DNA of 43,121 nt from an uncultured Bacteroidales bacterium (GCA_910586395.1 CAJUFX010000007.1:69392-112512); one strand, 5' to 3'. Counted from the stretch's first letter, positions 15,788 through 23,893 are shown. Notes: generated from the letters alone by a model not told the origin. Program-made: numbers and translations.

Positions 15788-17651
15788 CGTTTTCGGAATG
15801 ATTTTCGGATGGGTTTTCCGGTCGGTTGGCCATGGCGTCCGTCGCGGTGTTTTCCGGGTGGAAATACTCAAAGACCAGGCCGGCTTTGGCCGCGCCGATG
15901 GCGGCCGTCAGGGCGTCGAGCGGGGTTTGGCGAATCTGTTTGACCGATTTGAACTGCCGCAGAAGCGTCTGAGCCGTCTCCTGTCCGATACCCTTGATTT
16001 CGGTCAGTTCGGTCTTGACCACGCCCTTGACGTGGCGTTTGCGGTAGTGCGTGATGCCGAAGCGGTGCGCTTCGTCCCGCAACAGCTGGATGTGTTTCAA
16101 GACCTCGGATTTTTTGTCCAACAGCAACGGGTGTGGATCGCCCACTTTATAGATCTCTTCTAGGTTTTCGGCGATGCCGATGAGGAAAATGCGGCGTTCC
16201 AGCCCCAAACGGCTCAACACCTTGTAGGCCGAAGAGAGTTGGCCCTTGCCGCCATCGACGATGACGAGCTGCGGCAGCGGCTGTTCCTCGCGCAGCAGGC
16301 GGCTGTACCGGCGGTCGATGATTTCCTCCATAGAGGCGTAGTCGTCCGGCCCTTCCACCGTGCGGACGATAAAATGGCGGTAGTCCCGCTTGGAGAGTTT
16401 GCCGTCCTTGCTCACGGTCATGGCCGAGACCGGATATTCGCCGAGCATGTTCGAGTTGTCGAAACATTCGATGTGGGCCGGCGGCTCGGTCATGCCCAGC
16501 GCCTTTTGCATGTCGGCCAGCAGACGTTTGCGGTGCCGGTCGGGATCGACCAGATCCAAGCGCCGGCTTTTCTCCAGAATGAAATAGTCGATGTTACGGG
16601 CCGAGAGGTCAAGCAGTTTCTTGCCGTCGCCGATTTTGGGCACCGTGATTTTGAGGCCGGGCATTTGCCATTCGGGTTCGAACGGCAGGAAGACTTCGGT
16701 AGCCGAGGAGGCGTAGCGTTGGCGGAAATCGACGAGCACGCTCTGCCAGAGGTCCTGCGGCGTCTCGTCCAGTTTCTTGCGCAGTTCGACCGTATGCGCC
16801 TGCACCATGAGGCCATCGACGATACGCATGTAGTTGAAATATAGGAAGTCGTCTTTCTCCTTGACTTGCAGGACGTCCACATCCGACAACTTGTCGCTCA
16901 CGACCGCCGACTTGCTTTGGTATTGTTCCAGAAGCTGCCATTTCTCCTTATATTGTTGCGCCGTCTTGAAGTCCTGTCGGGCCGACGCTTCGAGCATTTT
17001 GGATTTCAACGTCTGCAACAGCGGTTTGATATGGCCGCGGAGCAGGCTCTTGATCTGTTCGATCTGTTCCGCATAGGCTTCATGGCTTTGCAGCCCCTGA
17101 CAAGGGCCGGCGCAGCGTTTCATTTGGTATTGCAGGCAGAGTTTGACTTTGCCGCCGGAGACGACGCTGTCGGAGAGCCTGTGGCGGCAGTTGCGGAGCG
17201 GAAACATGTCGTGGATGAGGTCGAGCAACGTGTGCATCATGCGCACCGAGGCGTAGGGGCCGAAATACGTCCCCTGTTCGGGCATGTAGCGGCGTGTGGG
17301 AAACAGCCGCGGATACGGCTCTTTCGTCAGGCAGAGCCACGGGTAAGTCTTGTCGTCTTTGAGCAGGATGTTGTAGTGCGGCTTGTGCTCCTTGATCAGG
17401 TTGTTTTCGAGCAACAGCGCGTCGAACTCGGTCTCCACGACGATGTATTCCAGCCGCGCCACGCGCCGCACCAACGCCAGCACCTTGCCCGTCTGTTCCT
17501 TATTGAAGTACGAATTGACGCGGCGTTTGAGGTTTTTGGCCTTGCCCACGTAAATCAATTCCCCCTCGGCGGAAAAATACTGATATACGCCCGGAGAGTC
17601 GGGCAACAGCGTCAGCGTCGTCTTGATGTCGGCGGGAGGCGAAACAATCAT
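15765..17651 (-). CDS. uvrC: Excinuclease ABC subunit C
   Basis: A 628-residue UvrC, which makes both incisions in nucleotide excision repair. Domains: GIY-YIG nuclease at the N-terminus (PGVYQYFSAEGELIYVGKAK, about residues 18-40), a cysteine cluster in KLCLQYQMKRCAGPC near 170, a UVR motif for UvrB contact near 210, the RNase H-like endonuclease with ECFDNSN and VIVDGGKGQLS, and C-terminal HhH motifs (IKGIGQETAQTLL). The final ~25 residues (Asn/Glu/Ser/Asp-rich) are an unconserved tail. The PAS gene lies upstream on the same strand, 109 bases away. Confidence 0.96.
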   Translation of the reverse strand: MIVSPPADIKTTLTLLPDSPGVYQYFSAEGELIYVGKAKNLKRRVNSYFNKEQTGKVLALVRRVARLEYIVVETEFDALLLENNLIKEHKPHYNILLKDDKTYPWLCLTKEPYPRLFPTRRYMPEQGTYFGPYASVRMMHTLLDLIHDMFPLRNCRHRLSDSVVSGGKVKLCLQYQMKRCAGPCQGLQSHEAYAEQIEQIKSLLRGHIKPLLQTLKSKMLEASARQDFKTAQQYKEKWQLLEQYQSKSAVVSDKLSDVDVLQVKEKDDFLYFNYMRIVDGLMVQAHTVELRKKLDETPQDLWQSVLVDFRQRYASSATEVFLPFEPEWQMPGLKITVPKIGDGKKLLDLSARNIDYFILEKSRRLDLVDPDRHRKRLLADMQKALGMTEPPAHIECFDNSNMLGEYPVSAMTVSKDGKLSKRDYRHFIVRTVEGPDDYASMEEIIDRRYSRLLREEQPLPQLVIVDGGKGQLSSAYKVLSRLGLERRIFLIGIAENLEEIYKVGDPHPLLLDKKSEVLKHIQLLRDEAHRFGITHYRKRHVKGVVKTELTEIKGIGQETAQTLLRQFKSVKQIRQTPLDALTAAIGAAKAGLVFEYFHPENTATDAMANRPENPSENHSENDAARSDA

Positions 17652-17760
17652 GGCGTATCAGGCTTGTGGCGGATGGTGGAATTAAAACGGTTCGGCGAGG
17701 CGGCCGTGCTTGGAACGCGGTTTCCGGCACCGGCTTCCAGACGAAAGGTGTTCGTTCCGT

Positions 17761-18105
17761 TTAGGCTTTGGGTTGGCGGATATAGTGCGGCATCTCGAAG
17801 GGGATCACAATCGAAAATTCGACCAAACCTTTGAATGCGCCGTTTTCGTACCAGGGCGTTTGGTATATCAGTTTCTTGACCCCGTTTTTCTCGATGGTAT
17901 AGACGTTGGTCTGCGGGTCTTGGAGCATGCCGGCCAGCTTGCTCTTGGCCGGTTCGGGGTGGCAGTCCAGCACGTTTTTCCCTATGATTTCGGGCATGCC
18001 CGGTTTGAGGTTCACCTTTTTGGAAGCCTCGTTCATCTCCAGAATCTTGCCGTTTTCGTCGCAGACGGTGATGGCGACGTTCAATTCGTTGAATATCTTG
18101 TCCAT
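17761..18105 (-). CDS. Small orphan PAS-domain protein
   Basis: A 114-residue protein made of one PAS domain (VAITVCDENGKILEMNEASKK at the start, then IGKNVLDCHPEPAKSKLAGML). The CHP segment after the conserved GKNVL resembles the PAS domains found at the C-terminus of DUF438 and hemerythrin-like proteins; a His or Cys that could bind a ligand is thus present. There is no output domain, membrane segment or kinase next to it, so it may act through protein contacts. uvrC follows 109 bases downstream on the same strand. A -7 like element at 18138-18145 is its likely promoter. Confidence 0.8.
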   Translation of the reverse strand: MDKIFNELNVAITVCDENGKILEMNEASKKVNLKPGMPEIIGKNVLDCHPEPAKSKLAGMLQDPQTNVYTIEKNGVKKLIYQTPWYENGAFKGLVEFSIVIPFEMPHYIRQPKA

Positions 18106-18137
18106 GATAATGTTTGAAATGAGGGTTCAACAGGACG

Positions 18138-18145
18138 TAAAGATA
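18138..18145 (-). promoter_or_regulatory. PAS gene -7 element (one mismatch)
   Basis: TATCTTTA on the minus strand, one base from TAnnTTTG, 33 bases before the PAS gene start. No matching -33 box. Confidence 0.4.
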
Positions 18146-18299
18146 CGATATTTCCGCCGATTTTCGGTCGGTTTGCATGAATTTTGGTATGGCTGTTTGG
18201 CGGCGTTGCGTCGGGGAACGCCGTTTTGGCGTGGATTCGCGTGGCTGTGAGCGATTTCATGCGGCTTCGGGCGATTTCGCGTGCTTTCGTATGATTTTG

Positions 18300-18307
18300 T
18301 AAATTTG
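18300..18307 (+). promoter_or_regulatory. -7 element of the binding-protein gene
   Basis: TAAATTTG fits TAnnTTTG exactly, 28 bases before the ATG at 18336. TTTC at 18275-18278 is a weak -33 candidate at 21 bases. Confidence 0.65.
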
Positions 18308-18335
18308 CACGCTTAATGTTTAAAGGGAATCAAGT

Positions 18336-19508
18336 ATGAAAAGAAGGGCGTTTTGGGGGATGGTGCTGCTGTCGGGGATAGTGCTGGGCATGACGGGATG
18401 CCGTCCGCGAGGCGGGACCGCCTTAAAAGATTATACGCGGAAAGTGTATGAGCCGGCTTATGCCGTCGGTTTCGAGATTTTGGGCGCACAAGGGCGTCAA
18501 AGTACGATTCTGAAGACGACTCGCCCCTGGCAGGGGGCCGCGGACGACGAAACCGCCCTGTTCATCGCGCGGGGCGGCGAGACGCCCCCGGCCGGCTTTA
18601 CGGGACAGACGGTGCCGGCCGGCGTGCGGCGCATTGTCTGCATGTCCTCCTCCTATGTGGCGATGTTGGCGGAATTGGAGGCCGTGGATCGCATCGTGGC
18701 GGTTTCGGGGCTGGCCTATGTCTCGGACGACAGCGTGGCGGCGCGGCGCGCCGCGATAGCCGAAGTGGGATATGAAAGCAACATCGACTATGAACGTTTG
18801 GTGGGGGTGGCGCCGGATTTGGTGTTGTTCTATGGCTTGGACGGCCTCAACCCGATGGAGGCCAAACTCCGGGAATTGAGCATCCCGTTCGTCTATATGG
18901 GCGATTATCTGGAAGAGAATCCGCTCGGTAAGGCCGAATGGATCGTGGCCGTGGCCGAAATGTTGGACGACCGGGAAGCCGGCGAGGCGGTTTTCTGCGG
19001 GCTCGCGCCGCGCTACGAGGCCTTGAAAGCGCGGGTCGATAGTGCGGAGGCGGCCGCCCCGAAAGCGGCCGGTTTCCGGCCCAAGGTGATGCTCAACATA
19101 CCCTACGGCGAGAGTTGGTTTATGCCGGCCGACGGCAGTTATGCCGTACGGCTGATACGCGACGCCGGCGGTCATTATCTGTATGGTCAGAATCACGGCA
19201 CGCGCTCGGTGCCCGTCGATATGGAGACGGCGATGTTGCTGACGGCCGAAGCGGACGTGTGGTGCGGGTTCGGTTCGCTGACGACGGTGGCCGAATTGAA
19301 GCGGCTGTTGCCGAATGCGGCCGGTATGCCGTGCGTCGCGGCCGGGCGGGTGTACAACGACAACAAGCGGCTGAACGCGGCCGGCGGCAACGACTATTGG
19401 GAGTCGGGCATCATGCACCCCGACCTCGTATTGCGCGATTGGGTCAAGATATTGCATCCGGAACTCGTGCCGGAGGCGGAATTCGTCTATTACCGTCAAC
19501 TGGAGTAG
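18336..19508 (+). CDS. ABC transporter substrate-binding lipoprotein (FeSM/cobalamin type)
   Basis: A 390-residue periplasmic binding lipoprotein of the siderophore/heme/B12 class (BtuF/FepB-like fold, helical backbone). Lipobox GMTGC places the lipidated cysteine at C22. The first lobe starts at VRRIVCMSSSYVAMLAELEAVDRIVAVSG near residue 100, and the second at PKVMLNIPYGESWFMP near 255. It probably delivers its ligand to the permease and ATPase encoded on the opposite strand at 19555-21488; the ligand (iron chelate or cobamide) cannot be told from sequence. The gene converges on the ATPase gene with 46 bases between stops, an unusual layout since these genes are normally one operon. Confidence 0.88.
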   Translation: MKRRAFWGMVLLSGIVLGMTGCRPRGGTALKDYTRKVYEPAYAVGFEILGAQGRQSTILKTTRPWQGAADDETALFIARGGETPPAGFTGQTVPAGVRRIVCMSSSYVAMLAELEAVDRIVAVSGLAYVSDDSVAARRAAIAEVGYESNIDYERLVGVAPDLVLFYGLDGLNPMEAKLRELSIPFVYMGDYLEENPLGKAEWIVAVAEMLDDREAGEAVFCGLAPRYEALKARVDSAEAAAPKAAGFRPKVMLNIPYGESWFMPADGSYAVRLIRDAGGHYLYGQNHGTRSVPVDMETAMLLTAEADVWCGFGSLTTVAELKRLLPNAAGMPCVAAGRVYNDNKRLNAAGGNDYWESGIMHPDLVLRDWVKILHPELVPEAEFVYYRQLE

Positions 19509-19554
19509 GGACGTCGGCACGCTCAGGGTGTTTGGCGCGCCCGGTGCGCGGTGT

Positions 19555-20334
19555 TTAGCGCGCGATAGGTTTAGGGGATAGGTCGCCGTTGCCGTTGACG
19601 CTCAGGTTGCCGTTGAGGCGGAGGCTGTCGCCGAATACTTTGTCCAGCAGGCCGCTCTGTATCAAATCGGCCGTGGGGCGGTAGTGCAGGACGGGTCGGT
19701 CAATGAGCGCGACGGCATCGCAGAGCGAGAGCGCGATGTCGAGTTCGTGTGTCGAAAAGAAGATACATTTGTTTTGTTCGTGCGCTAATTGCGCCAACAG
19801 CTTGCCCAGGCCGTAGCGGTTGGGCAGGTCGAGGAACGAGGTCGGTTCGTCCAGCAGGATGATCGGCGTCTGTTGCGCCAGGGCGCGCGCGATCATGATG
19901 CGTTGGCATTCCCCGTCCGACATTCGGTCCATCGTGCGTTCGGCATAGTCGGTCATGCCGGTCTGTTCAAGAGCCTGATAGACCACGGTCTCGTCCTGCG
20001 CCTGCATGCGGCCGATCCAGTTCGTATAAGGCGCGCGCCCCAAGGCCACGACGTCCTTGCAACGCAGGTTGGCCACGCGCACACGCTCGGTATTGACGAA
20101 AGCCACGGTCCGGGCCATGGTTTCGGGCGTGAGCCGCGACAGAGGTTGCCCGTTGAGGCGGATGCTTCCCGCCTGCGGCTTTTCCTGCCCGATGAGCGCG
20201 CGGAGCAAGGTCGATTTGCCGGAACCGTTGCGTCCCAGCAGGGCCGTGAGCGAGCCGGCCGGCAACGTGGCCGAAGCCTGTTCCACCAGGAGGCGGGGAC
20301 CGTAGCCCAAACGGAGGTTTTCAAGTCGGATCAT
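19555..20334 (-). CDS. FecE-type ABC transporter ATPase
   Basis: A 259-residue ATPase of the iron chelate/cobamide importer class. Walker A GRNGSGKST (K40), signature SDGECQRIMIARAL near residue 140, Walker B IILLDEPTSFLD and switch His in FSTHELD. It lies 29 bases after the permease gene and forms with it the membrane part of the importer. The normal LSGGE signature reads MSDGE, a conservative variant. Confidence 0.93.
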   Translation of the reverse strand: MIRLENLRLGYGPRLLVEQASATLPAGSLTALLGRNGSGKSTLLRALIGQEKPQAGSIRLNGQPLSRLTPETMARTVAFVNTERVRVANLRCKDVVALGRAPYTNWIGRMQAQDETVVYQALEQTGMTDYAERTMDRMSDGECQRIMIARALAQQTPIILLDEPTSFLDLPNRYGLGKLLAQLAHEQNKCIFFSTHELDIALSLCDAVALIDRPVLHYRPTADLIQSGLLDKVFGDSLRLNGNLSVNGNGDLSPKPIAR

Positions 20335-20363
20335 GCGCGGACGGGGTTTTTCTTGACAGTTTT

Positions 20364-21488
20364 TCAGACGATGTTTTTATGCTGGACCACGACCCAAATC
20401 ACCATCGGGATGCCCAAAATGGACGTGATGCTGTTGATGGGCAACGTCAGCCCTTTGGATATGATGTCGCAAAGCAGCAGGACGACCGCGCCGCAGAGGG
20501 CCGCGCCGGGAATAAGGATGCGGTGGTCGGCTTCCCGCAGCAGCAACCGCGCCACATGCGGTACGGCCAAGCCGATAAAGCCGATGGGGCCGCAGAAAGC
20601 CGTGACGGTGCCGGCGAGGAAGACGGTGGAGAGGAAGATGAGCCGGCGCGAACGGCCGACGTTGAGGCCCATCGTACGCGCGTAGTTTTCGCCGAGCAGC
20701 AGCAGGTTGAGCGGCTTGATGGCGGCGACGGCGAGCGCGAGTCCGATGAGGACGGCCGGAATCAGCAGCCACAGTTGCGTGGCCGTCACGTCGCCGAGCG
20801 AGCCCATCGTCCAGATGACGAAACTCTTCAGGGCGTTTTCGTGGCTGAGGTATTGCAGAATTTGGACGATCGCGCTTATGCCTGAGGAGAGCATCATGCC
20901 GAGGATGAGGATGACCATGATGTCTTTGATGCGGCGGCTGACGAGGGCTACGAGTGCGAGCAGGAGCGCCGCGCCTACCCAGGCCGAGCCGGCCAGTCCG
21001 AGGGCGGCGAGGACGGCGTGGCCCGCCATGCCCAAGACGGGGGCGCCGAGGATGAACAGGGCCACGCCGAGGCTGGCGCCGGCGCTGATGCCCAAGACGT
21101 AGGGGCCGGCCAAGGGGTTTCGGAACAGCGTCTGCATCTGCAATCCGCTCACCGAGAGCGCCGCGCCGGCCAACAAGGCCACCGCGGCCTTGATTAAACG
21201 GATGCGCCGCACGATGAGCACGGTGCCGGCCGAAACCGCCCCGTCCGCCGACACTCCGGCCGCCGCCCCCGAAACCGCCCCGCCGTCGGCGGCCGCGTTG
21301 GCCTTGAACATCGCCGCCCATACGTCCCTAAGCGGAATCCGCACCGCGCCGACGGCCAAATCGGCGACAAAGAGCAGGAGCGTCAGCCCTGCCAGCGCGA
21401 TAAAAATCCAGGCCGTCCGTGAGACCGCCGTGGAACGGCCGGGTGTTTGGGAAAAGGTCTGCGGGCTCATGGTTCGGTATTTTGTCAA
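20364..21488 (-). CDS. FecCD-type ABC transporter permease
   Basis: A 374-residue polytopic permease of the FecCD/BtuC family. Conserved segments: ALLAGAALSVSGLQMQTLFRNPLA, PYVLGISAGASLGVAL, and the C-terminal FCGPIGFIGLAVPHVARLL. About ten hydrophobic helices are expected. Between RIPLRDVWAAMFK and VRRIRL there is an Ala/Gly-rich insertion of about 25 residues (AAADGGAVSGAAAGVSADG), longer than the usual loop. It starts 50 bases after the proC stop and likely belongs to a proC-permease-ATPase transcript. Confidence 0.92.
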   Translation of the reverse strand: MTKYRTMSPQTFSQTPGRSTAVSRTAWIFIALAGLTLLLFVADLAVGAVRIPLRDVWAAMFKANAAADGGAVSGAAAGVSADGAVSAGTVLIVRRIRLIKAAVALLAGAALSVSGLQMQTLFRNPLAGPYVLGISAGASLGVALFILGAPVLGMAGHAVLAALGLAGSAWVGAALLLALVALVSRRIKDIMVILILGMMLSSGISAIVQILQYLSHENALKSFVIWTMGSLGDVTATQLWLLIPAVLIGLALAVAAIKPLNLLLLGENYARTMGLNVGRSRRLIFLSTVFLAGTVTAFCGPIGFIGLAVPHVARLLLREADHRILIPGAALCGAVVLLLCDIISKGLTLPINSITSILGIPMVIWVVVQHKNIV

Positions 21489-21538
21489 TTTTGTTTTTGA
21501 AACGGGAACTGTTTGGTGCGGCTTATGGGCTTATCGGT

Positions 21539-22318
21539 TTACTTGCTTTCCGAAGCATCGACGGCGGCTATGACGGCTCCGCGGAAACCCGCCTGTTCCA
21601 AGGCGGCCACGCCCTTGATCGTGGTGCCGCCGGGCGAGCATACGGCGTCTTTCATTGCGCCGGGATGCTGTTGCGTCTCCATTTGCAGGCGGGCGGTGCC
21701 GGCCATCATCTGGCTGACCATGCGGTAGGCGTCCGCCCGCGCGATGCCGTGCTTGACGGCGGCGTCGGCCAGGGCCTCGATGAACAGGGCCGTGTAGGCC
21801 GGCCCGCATCCGCAGATCGTGCCGGCTATGCCCATCAGGTGCGTGTCCATTTCGATGACCGTCCCCAAGTTTTTCAGTAAGGCGCTGACCGCCCGATGCC
21901 GCTCGGCGTTGAGCGAATGCCTGCGTTCGCAGACCACGACGCCTTCGCGCACGGCCACCGGCGTATTGGGCATGATGCACAAGACGCCCGTCGAGGGCGG
22001 CAACAGCGGCTGATAGCGTTCGAAAGTCCATCCGGCCGCCACCGAGACAACGGTTTTGCCCGTCAGCGCCTCTTTCAACGGTTCGAGCGCTTCGGCCACC
22101 AAATGGGGCTTGACGGCGATGAATACGACCTCGGCGAACCGCACGGTTTCGTCCGCCGATGCAAATGCCCGGCATCCGAGCGCGGCCGTATTCCGGCTCA
22201 GTTTCTCAAAATCCCGGGCGCACGCGCCTAGGTCGGTGGGCGGTACGGCACCGGAGGCGACCAAACCTTTGGCGATGGCCTGCGCCATGTTGCCGAAACC
22301 GATGAATCCTATTTTCAT
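21539..22318 (-). CDS. proC: Pyrroline-5-carboxylate reductase
   Basis: A 259-residue enzyme performing the last step of proline synthesis. The NAD(P)-binding N-terminus is IGFIGFGNMAQAIAKGL, followed by FIAVKPHL near residue 75 and VCIMPNTPV near 115. The C-terminal domain carries AGTICGCGPAYTALFIEAL and ends RGAVIAAVDASESK. The DNA of that last segment (21550-21584) recurs at 23807-23841. A -7 element lies 88 bases upstream. Confidence 0.95.
   Translation of the reverse strand: MKIGFIGFGNMAQAIAKGLVASGAVPPTDLGACARDFEKLSRNTAALGCRAFASADETVRFAEVVFIAVKPHLVAEALEPLKEALTGKTVVSVAAGWTFERYQPLLPPSTGVLCIMPNTPVAVREGVVVCERRHSLNAERHRAVSALLKNLGTVIEMDTHLMGIAGTICGCGPAYTALFIEALADAAVKHGIARADAYRMVSQMMAGTARLQMETQQHPGAMKDAVCSPGGTTIKGVAALEQAGFRGAVIAAVDASESK
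21550..21593. repeat. proC 3'-end segment duplicated at 23807-23850
   Basis: 35 bp (21550-21584) match 23807-23841 with one mismatch; similarity runs on to 21593 with two more. It is the intact source copy, within proC. Confidence 0.9.
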
Positions 22319-22405
22319 ATCTGTATCCTGCTTTTTTCAAGGGCAAGTCCCGCGCCGCACCTTTCCGTCACATCACCGTCACATCACCTTTCCGTTTGCC
22401 CGTGG

Positions 22406-22413
22406 CAAAAATA
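22406..22413 (-). promoter_or_regulatory. proC -7 element
   Basis: TATTTTTG on the minus strand fits TAnnTTTG, between the methyltransferase stop and proC. No clear -33 box. Confidence 0.5.
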
Positions 22414-22425
22414 CATAATTATACG

Positions 22426-23106
22426 CTATTTTACGGCGCGGAATACCGCCATGCTTTCCACCATGCTCAGTTCCACTTCCCGGTATAGGGCCGCGAGCCT
22501 GGCCCTGAGGCTGTCGGCCGTTTCGAAAGGCGGCGTGCAATAGCCCATAGGTGTGTAGATATGCTTGATGATGAAGTCGGTGCGCCGGTTCTCTTTCATC
22601 ACGGCGAAACAGCCGCAGAAAACGCCGCCGGGCTTCAGCACCCGGAATGTCTCGCGGTAGGCGGCCTCTTTGTCGGGAAAGGCATGAAAGCCGTTCAGCG
22701 ACAATACGATGTCGAAACACTCGTCCTGAAAGGGCAAGCGGCCGACGTCGCCTTGCACGAATTCGGTATTGGCGATTTCCAGTTTATTGGCCAAATGCTT
22801 CGCCCGCGCCATCATGTCCGGCGAATAGTCCAAGCACGTGATTTGGGCTTTCGGCAGCGTCCGGTACAGCGGCATCGTGAGGATGCCCGTCCCGACCGGC
22901 ACTTCCAGCAGCGCGCCGGCGAAGCCTTCCGGAATGGCGGAAAGAGCGGCCTCCTGATAGCGACGGGTCTTTTCCCGGTTCAGGTTCCAGACGGCCTTGC
23001 TGACGAGCTTGCCGAGGAAAGAGGAACAAGTGATCATGCCGTCGTAAAACGTCGCGTCACCGCCCAAGTGGCTGTATGCCTTTTGGATTTCAGTGTGTCG
23101 GTTCAT
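22426..23106 (-). CDS. Class I SAM-dependent methyltransferase
   Basis: A 226-residue methyltransferase of the UbiE/MenG-like Methyltransf_11 type. The SAM site reads LLEVPVGTGILTMPLY near residue 66, followed by acidic loop CLDYSPDMMARAK near 92, GDVGRLPFQDECFDIV near 118 and FRVLKPGG near 155. Substrate cannot be assigned; Bacteroidota have many paralogues. The E/D-x-G-x-G motif I has Val-Pro (EVPVGTG) instead of the usual Gly, as in some relatives. The C-terminus is VESMAVFRAVK; its coding DNA (22446-22462) recurs in the scrap at 23846-23862. Confidence 0.88.
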   Translation of the reverse strand: MNRHTEIQKAYSHLGGDATFYDGMITCSSFLGKLVSKAVWNLNREKTRRYQEAALSAIPEGFAGALLEVPVGTGILTMPLYRTLPKAQITCLDYSPDMMARAKHLANKLEIANTEFVQGDVGRLPFQDECFDIVLSLNGFHAFPDKEAAYRETFRVLKPGGVFCGCFAVMKENRRTDFIIKHIYTPMGYCTPPFETADSLRARLAALYREVELSMVESMAVFRAVK

Positions 23107-23130
23107 ATCCGTTTAGTATTAAACAATATG

Positions 23131-23138
23131 CAAAGATA
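23131..23138 (-). promoter_or_regulatory. Methyltransferase -7 element
   Basis: TATCTTTG on the minus strand, 24 bases before the methyltransferase start. A perfect hairpin, CCGCAAC-CCG-GTTGCGG at 23150-23166, lies directly upstream within the expected spacer/-33 area and could be an operator. Confidence 0.6.
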
Positions 23139-23260
23139 GCCCAAGGATACCGCAACCCGGTTGCGGAAATAGCCGTTTCAAAAATCACGGCTTACGGCTT
23201 ATTGTAAACTCGAGTTTTGCCCGCGGTGTATTTGTGAATGAAGGAATGTTGGGAAATGGC

Positions 23261-23291
23261 CTTGTTTATTCAATATAATTGGTTATTTTTG
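23261..23291 (+). promoter_or_regulatory. Rightward promoter in the low-G+C segment
   Basis: CTTG (23261-23264), 19 bases, TATTTTTG (23284-23291): consensus spacing, one mismatch. Transcription would begin near 23298 and read into the low-G+C segment, where no normal gene follows. Confidence 0.65.
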
Positions 23292-23481
23292 TATATGAGA
23301 GATGGGGTTGCTGTCAAAATAGAGTCGGTGGAATGAGGCGTATCCTAGACTTGGTTAGTTAAACGCCTGGGAAAAATTTCGGTAGAGCGACCGCTTACAC
23401 CTGTAACCGAACTCAGCTAAGATTGTTTAGATGTTGAGACGAGTTAAAGAGGCCTTGAAAGGGAACGATAACGTATAATAG

Positions 23482-23658
23482 GAACTTTGGGTGCACAATT
23501 TATCACCCATTTTGTCTAATAGACCGGAATATCAATACGAGGGTTCGTATGACCCGATCATGAAGGACAACTCTTACCACTGTTGTTACTTTGGCGTGAG
23601 GGTAGTGGATGAAAATGGGAATATGAGTCTGGTTAAGGTTTCTGAGAGACTCGAATAG
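23482..23658 (+). CDS. Possible small or remnant ORF, unrecognised
   Basis: An open frame of 58 codons between stops at 23479 and 23656. It has no ATG near its beginning; possible starts are a GTG at 23491 or the in-frame ATG within SYDPIMKDN. The translation includes RPEYQYEGSYDPIMKDNS and FGVRVVDENGNMSLVKVSE, which read like real protein, and the same frame before the stops has MLRRVKEALKGNDNV. It could be the broken tail of a mobile-element gene. A frame this long also arises by chance in about one of fifteen tries, so support is weak. Confidence 0.22.
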   Translation, partial: ELWVHNLSPILSNRPEYQYEGSYDPIMKDNSYHCCYFGVRVVDENGNMSLVKVSERLE

Positions 23659-23806
23659 AGGCATTCCTTGCCAACAATTTGCCATGGTGAAATCCCGACG
23701 CTGTTGGGTTTTGCCTTGGCATTTAGTTTAAATAGTGTCTGACAAGGGAAGACATGGTGTTGTACGGCTCGTAATCCCTTTGTGCGACGGTTGTACTATT
23801 TCCCTA

Positions 23807-23862
23807 CCGAAGCATCGACGGCGGCTATGACGGCCCCGCGGCACCCCGCCATGCTTTCCACC
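23807..23862 (-). pseudogene. Chimeric scrap of methyltransferase and proC 3' ends
   Basis: Read on the minus strand, 17 bases identical to the methyltransferase 3' end (23846-23862, encoding VESMA) run directly into a copy of the proC 3' end (23807-23850, encoding CRGAVIAAVDAS), ending in a stop. The joint falls in the shared CCGCC. The parents lie at 22446-22462 and 21550-21593 in the same order and strand. It looks like the trace of a duplication followed by a deletion between the two 3' ends. Confidence 0.8.
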
Positions 23863-23893
23863 GGTCCGGCCGCCCCAAAACGCCCCCAACGTC

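Larger units (their letters stand above)
23139..23806. other. Low-G+C, gene-poor segment with its own promoter
   Basis: About 670 bases without a recognisable gene. A hand count of 23161-23760 gives 253 G or C in 600 (42%), against 60% or more in the genes to the left. A rightward promoter is present at 23261-23291. Several local stems can be drawn, for example AGGCGT...ACGCCT (around 23336-23367) and CTCAGC...GTTGAG (around 23412-23438). A stretch at 23379-23401 resembles the D-loop to anticodon part of a tRNA, but no cloverleaf can be completed. A 58-codon open frame is at 23482-23658. It may be a structured RNA or the remains of a mobile element. I cannot name it. Confidence 0.6.

Noticed and set aside
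22366..22387. Two 11-bp direct repeats (CCGTCACATCA) before proC
   Set aside because: Only two units and no link to a known site; could be an operator but support is too thin.
23377..23450. tRNA-Val-like patch (GGTAGAGCGACCGCTTACAC) in the low-G+C segment
   Set aside because: It resembles the D-loop to anticodon part of a tRNA, but there is no D-stem left arm, no paired anticodon stem, no T-arm and no acceptor stem. Not annotated as a tRNA.
23290..23800. Group II intron or retron
   Set aside because: Local stems and a GTGCGAC at 23781 suggested an intron, but there is no domain V, no reverse transcriptase, and that heptamer is expected by chance.
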